From positions 1 to 16,650 of the forward strand of contig DYYI01000015.1 in NCBI GenBank assembly GCA_020741755.1: a DNA stretch of 16,650 bases, written 5' to 3'. The notes under the pieces are model-generated. The model had not been told where the DNA came from. It saw only the letters and a list, made by a program, of their open reading frames with translations, and made no database searches. Every line of letters starts with the position of its first letter. Position 1 is the stretch's first letter. Both the position numbers and the translations under genes were made by a program. This DNA comes from Aliicoccus persicus_A. Lineage in GTDB: Bacteria; Bacillota; Bacilli; Staphylococcales; Salinicoccaceae. This document shows, piece by piece, positions 14,089 through 16,650 of this stretch.

Positions 14089-15411
14089 CTAATATAAAAT
14101 TAATAACCAAATCCATAATCCAAACAATGTAACAAATAATACTGGTATCGTAATTATGATACCGACTTTAAAATAATAACCCCAACTAATATGCACACCA
14201 TATTGTTTTAAAACGTGAAGCCATAAAAGTGTCGCAAGCGAACCAATCGGTGTGATCTTAGGTCCAAGGTCAGAACCGATGACATTCGCATACACCAAAC
14301 TCGTTTGAATCAATCCCGTTGTACTTGATTCAGCAATGGATAGCGCGTTGACCATAACCGTTGGCATGTTATTCATAAGAGACGATAAAAGAGCAGCCAA
14401 AAACCCCATACCCATCGTACTTGCAAATAGACCATGCTCAGAAAAACTGGCAATCAATTGGCCTAAATAATTTGTAAGACCTGCGTTTTGTAATCCAAAA
14501 ACGACAACATACATACCGAGTGAAAATGCGACGATGTCCCAAGGCGCACCTTTGATTACTTGTTTAATCGGAACAGCTTCGCTACGTCTTGATAATATTA
14601 GCAAGACAATTGCAACACCAGCAGTGATGAATGATACAGGAATTTCAAGTGGTTCACTGATGAAATATCCAATCAGCAAGATGATTAATGCGTACCAAGA
14701 TACATTAAATAGAAATGGATCTTTTATCGCGTGGTTCGGTTGTTTTAAATGGCTGAGTAAATAATTGTCCGGCAAGTCTTTTCTAAAGTACAGATAAAGT
14801 ACGACGAGACTGGCGATGATTGAGAACATGTTTGGAACAACCATATGTATTGCATATTCTATAAATCCGATATTGAAGAAATCGGCTGAAACGATGTTGA
14901 CCAAGTTGCTCACGATGAGTGGTAGGGAAGCAGAATCTGCTATAAATCCACATGCCATGATGAACGGCAACACCATTGCTTCTTTAAAATTTAAATGCCG
15001 GACCATTGCTATTACGATTGGCGTGAGTATGAGTGCCGCACCGTCATTTGCAAATAATGCTGAGATTGCTGCGCCGAGTAAAATGATAAGAACGAATAAC
15101 AATAATCCGTTGCCGCGTGCAATGTTCGCAATGTGGAGCGCTGCCCATTCGAAAAATCCGATCTTATCGAGGACGAGTGAGATCATGATTAGAGCGACGA
15201 AAGTAAACGTCGCGTTCCAGACGATACCCCATACGGTCCATACATCTTGCAGTGAGACGATGCCAATTGTGAGTGCGATGAGTGCACCGGCGACAGCAGT
15301 GACACCGATGTTTAATCCGCGCGGTTGCCAAATGACGAAAGTGAGCGTAACAATAAATATGAGAACGGCGAGTGAAATGAATAAAGGTGTCTCTTGAATG
15401 ATGTTTAACAT
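14089..15411 (-). CDS. arsB: Arsenite efflux permease ArsB
   Basis: The 440-residue integral membrane protein has about 11-12 hydrophobic helices and belongs to the ArsB group of the ion-transporter superfamily. It exports arsenite or antimonite across the cytoplasmic membrane driven by the membrane potential. Family-like segments include SALFANDGAALILTPI, ADSASLPLIVSNLVNI, a central hydrophilic loop (about 215-232) and the second-repeat NNMPTVMVNAL plus GSDLGPKITPIGSLATLLW. No ArsA ATPase is present, so it works as a secondary carrier. Start choice: the frame opens with GTG at 15417, but the ATG at 15411 lies 7 nt after AAGG and overlaps the end of arsR by 7 nt (AAATGTTAA), a coupling arrangement. 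Length fits the family (about 430). Confidence 0.95.
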   Translation of the reverse strand: MLNIIQETPLFISLAVLIFIVTLTFVIWQPRGLNIGVTAVAGALIALTIGIVSLQDVWTVWGIVWNATFTFVALIMISLVLDKIGFFEWAALHIANIARGNGLLLFVLIILLGAAISALFANDGAALILTPIVIAMVRHLNFKEAMVLPFIMACGFIADSASLPLIVSNLVNIVSADFFNIGFIEYAIHMVVPNMFSIIASLVVLYLYFRKDLPDNYLLSHLKQPNHAIKDPFLFNVSWYALIILLIGYFISEPLEIPVSFITAGVAIVLLILSRRSEAVPIKQVIKGAPWDIVAFSLGMYVVVFGLQNAGLTNYLGQLIASFSEHGLFASTMGMGFLAALLSSLMNNMPTVMVNALSIAESSTTGLIQTSLVYANVIGSDLGPKITPIGSLATLLWLHVLKQYGVHISWGYYFKVGIIITIPVLFVTLFGLWIWLLILY

Positions 15412-15725
15412 TTGCACGCCTTATTGCCGCAATCGAAATCAACTTCATCGAGTAATCCATCATATGTGTTTAAAATGTAAGAGATGATGGGGTAGTGTTC
15501 ATGACTTTTATTGGCGGATATATAAGTGAAGTAACCACGTTTTTCTTCAATGATCAAATCAATTTCTTTTAGTTTTTTTAAGTGTTGGCTAATTGCCGGT
15601 TGGCTCATATTGAAACATTCGGTTAAATCATTTTGACAGCATTCATGATTACTTAAAATGAACATCATCTGTAAGCGAGATGGATCAGAAATTACTTTTA
15701 GGTAATGAGTGAGAGAATCAATCAT
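15405..15725 (-). CDS. arsR: ArsR/SmtB-family arsenic-responsive repressor
   Basis: The 106-residue winged-helix repressor has an SDPSRLQMMFIL N-terminal helix pair, the recognition helix MSQPAISQHLKKLKE and a wing with EEKRGYFTYIS. It should bind the arsR operator and release it on arsenite or antimonite. Cysteine layout is unusual: Cys29-Cys30 adjacent and Cys37 near the recognition helix, in place of the classic CxC, plus a C-terminal CGNKACKC tail (Cys99, Cys104, Cys106). Some ArsR proteins use C-terminal cysteines for arsenite, so the sensing site may include the tail. Start choice: GTG 15737 lies 1 nt after AAAGG; ATG 15725 aligns better to GAAAGG (13 nt). This start is the least certain of the window. 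The last Cys codon overlaps the arsB ATG. Confidence 0.92.
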   Translation of the reverse strand: MIDSLTHYLKVISDPSRLQMMFILSNHECCQNDLTECFNMSQPAISQHLKKLKEIDLIIEEKRGYFTYISANKSHEHYPIISYILNTYDGLLDEVDFDCGNKACKC

Positions 15726-15745
15726 AGTATTGTTCACGCCTTTCG

Positions 15746-15787
15746 TATAAGTGTTTGCTTATATGAATTTATCATAGATTTGGTGAA
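15746..15787 (-). promoter_or_regulatory. ars promoter with overlapping ArsR-type operator
   Basis: On the minus strand TTCACC (15787-15782), an 18-bp spacer and TATAAG (15763-15758) form the promoter. The -10 is the left arm of an 18-bp inverted repeat TATAAG-N6-CTTATA (15746-15763), the type of site ArsR/SmtB dimers bind. Repressor there would block the -10, which fits autoregulation of arsRBC and downstream genes. Confidence 0.7.
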
Positions 15788-15805
15788 GCGTCTATATGCA
15801 GATTA

Positions 15806-15835
15806 GATTAATTTTAATCGGGTATCTGATATACT
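15806..15835 (+). promoter_or_regulatory. Promoter and candidate operator of the OsmC-like gene
   Basis: TATACT (15830-15835) preceded by TGA (15827-15829) is an extended -10. At the -35 position lies a 14-bp palindrome GATTAA-TT-TTAATC (15806-15819), which would be an effective repressor site. It resembles GATAA-TT-TTATC near marR at 5745-5756. Confidence 0.5.
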
Positions 15836-15865
15836 CGAGAGAGAAATAAAAGGGGGACTTTTATT

Positions 15866-16282
15866 ATGAAAAGCACAACAGAGTGGCTCGGCGAAGCAAA
15901 ATTTGAAGCTGTCGGAACTCGTACAGATAACAAAGTCTTGATGGAAGGTCCAGAGAGTCTTGGTGGAACTGGAGAAGGCCAGTCACCGATGGAAATGCTA
16001 TTACATGGCGTTGCGGGATGCATGTCGATCGATATTAAACACATCTTACGCCATAAATTCGATGATGTTAAAAAGCTTGTTGTAGAAGTAGAAGGGGAAC
16101 GTCAAGAAGATTATCCACAGAAATTCGTGAAATTAGATATCAATGTTAAAGTGGACGGCGACGTACCGGGTAAAGATGTATTGCGCGCTGCAGAGCTATC
16201 GCGAGATAAATATTGTTCAGCAGTAAACAGCTTAAGTGCAGAAGCAGAAGTCCACGCGTATTTGAATGGGACAAAACTATAG
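15866..16282 (+). CDS. OsmC-family protein, peroxide/thiol stress
   Basis: The 138-residue cytoplasmic protein is of the OsmC/Ohr superfamily, YhfA-like subgroup. The family reduces organic hydroperoxides using two cysteines recycled by dithiols. Here Cys52 lies in VAGCMSIDI and Cys117 in KYCSAV, both on the expected helices, and Glu43 precedes the first helix (SPMEMLL). Not all members are proven peroxidases, and which substrate this one uses is unknown. The ATG has an AGGGGGA site 8 nt upstream. It is divergent from arsR across a 140-bp region and is followed by a terminator, so it is a single-gene unit. Its own palindrome at the -35 suggests separate repression. Confidence 0.9.
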   Translation: MKSTTEWLGEAKFEAVGTRTDNKVLMEGPESLGGTGEGQSPMEMLLHGVAGCMSIDIKHILRHKFDDVKKLVVEVEGERQEDYPQKFVKLDINVKVDGDVPGKDVLRAAELSRDKYCSAVNSLSAEAEVHAYLNGTKL

Positions 16283-16301
16283 AAATTTTGTTTGATAATT
16301 G

Positions 16302-16337
16302 CCAAACTCAGTGAAAATGTGCTGAGTTTGGTTTTTT
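16302..16337 (+). terminator. Terminator after the OsmC-like gene
   Basis: A perfect 10-bp stem CCAAACTCAG (16302-16311) and CTGAGTTTGG (16322-16331) with a 10-nt loop is followed by six T (16332-16337). It lies 19 nt after the stop codon. Confidence 0.93.
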
Positions 16338-16358
16338 AGGATGAATTCATTTATGCGT

Positions 16359-16650
16359 TAATCAATCTGCGAGTCAGTGAGCGAGTCTCATTGACATGTA
16401 AATCCATTTGCGTGTCAGTGAGCAAGTTTCATTGGAACGCAAATCAATCTGTGTGTCTATGAGCAAGTTTCATTGGAACGCAGATCAATCTGTGTGTCAG
16501 TGAGCAAGTTTCATTGGAACGCAAATCAATCTGCGCGTCAGTGAGCAACTTTCATTGGAACGCAAATCAATCTGCGAGTCAGTGAGCAACTTTCATTGGA
16601 ACGCAAATCAATCTGCGAGTCAGTGAGCAAGTCTCATTGGAACGCAAATC
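16359..16650. repeat. Tandem 41-bp intergenic repeat array
   Basis: Seven units of exactly 41 bp start at 16359, 16400, 16441, 16482, 16523, 16564 and 16605, and an eighth is cut by the window end. The first unit is the most diverged, as is usual at an array edge. Inside a unit, TGCG ... CGCA and AGTGAG-N5-CTCATT can fold into a two-part hairpin; changes between CTCATT and TTCATT keep pairing through G:U. Period 41 is not a multiple of three and there are stops in the frames, so it is noncoding. No gene is seen from 16283 to the window end. Confidence 0.93.

Noticed and set aside
14534..15397. Plus-strand frames of 76 and 193 codons opposite arsB
   Set aside because: They are antisense shadows of a membrane protein gene, with low complexity and no initiation signal.
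16359..16650. CRISPR array interpretation of the 41-bp repeats
   Set aside because: The full 41-bp period repeats with only point changes; there are no variable spacers and no cas genes in the window.

Overview
The window reads as chromosomal DNA of a low-to-moderate GC Gram-positive bacterium, most likely a member of the Staphylococcaceae outside classical Staphylococcus (Macrococcus, Jeotgalicoccus, Nosocomiicoccus or Salinicoccus type). This rests on strong GGAGG-type ribosome sites, lipobox lipoproteins without an outer membrane, a thioredoxin-type ArsC, an MhqD/MhqE-like pair and a YqjM-like ene-reductase. The genus cannot be fixed from the sequence alone. No rRNA, tRNA, transposase, integrase, phage gene or CRISPR array was found.

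Layout. 1-204: tandem 51-bp repeats. 298-5645: a minus-strand block holding, in transcription order, a MarR regulator, a large MMPL/RND exporter and a small TM2-like membrane protein, closed by a terminator; then a four-helix membrane protein with its own promoter; then an enolase-superfamily N-succinylamino-acid racemase/o-succinylbenzoate synthase relative. 5849-6634: an acidic lipoprotein divergent from marR. 6693-9228: a quinone/electrophile module, with an MhqE/MhqO-like ring-cleaving dioxygenase divergent from an MhqD-like hydrolase that is coupled to an AEC-family carrier. 9292-11978: a SEC-C zinc-motif protein and a cytoplasmic (YwrD-like) gamma-glutamyltransferase. 12038-15725: a minus-strand arsenic operon arsR-arsB-arsC continuing into an Old Yellow Enzyme and a Glu-rich lipoprotein. 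15866-16282: an OsmC-like protein divergent from arsR. 16359-16650: tandem 41-bp repeats running off the window.

Theme. Much of the window is stress and detoxification: toxic lipid or drug export (MMPL), quinone and electrophile removal (MhqE, MhqD, OYE), arsenic reduction and efflux, peroxide defence (OsmC) and thiol/glutathione-type metabolism (GGT). Links between these genes are inferred from adjacency, overlaps and shared control regions.

Start sites. For ten genes the longest open frame begins upstream of, or inside, the Shine-Dalgarno sequence. I moved those starts to the codon 6-13 nt downstream of it and give the reason in each entry.

The least explained features are the two tandem-repeat arrays, which sit beyond the terminators at both ends and may be diverged, oppositely oriented relatives; the OYE and lipoprotein tail of the ars operon; and two cases where a terminator hairpin abuts the ribosome site of the next gene in the same direction.
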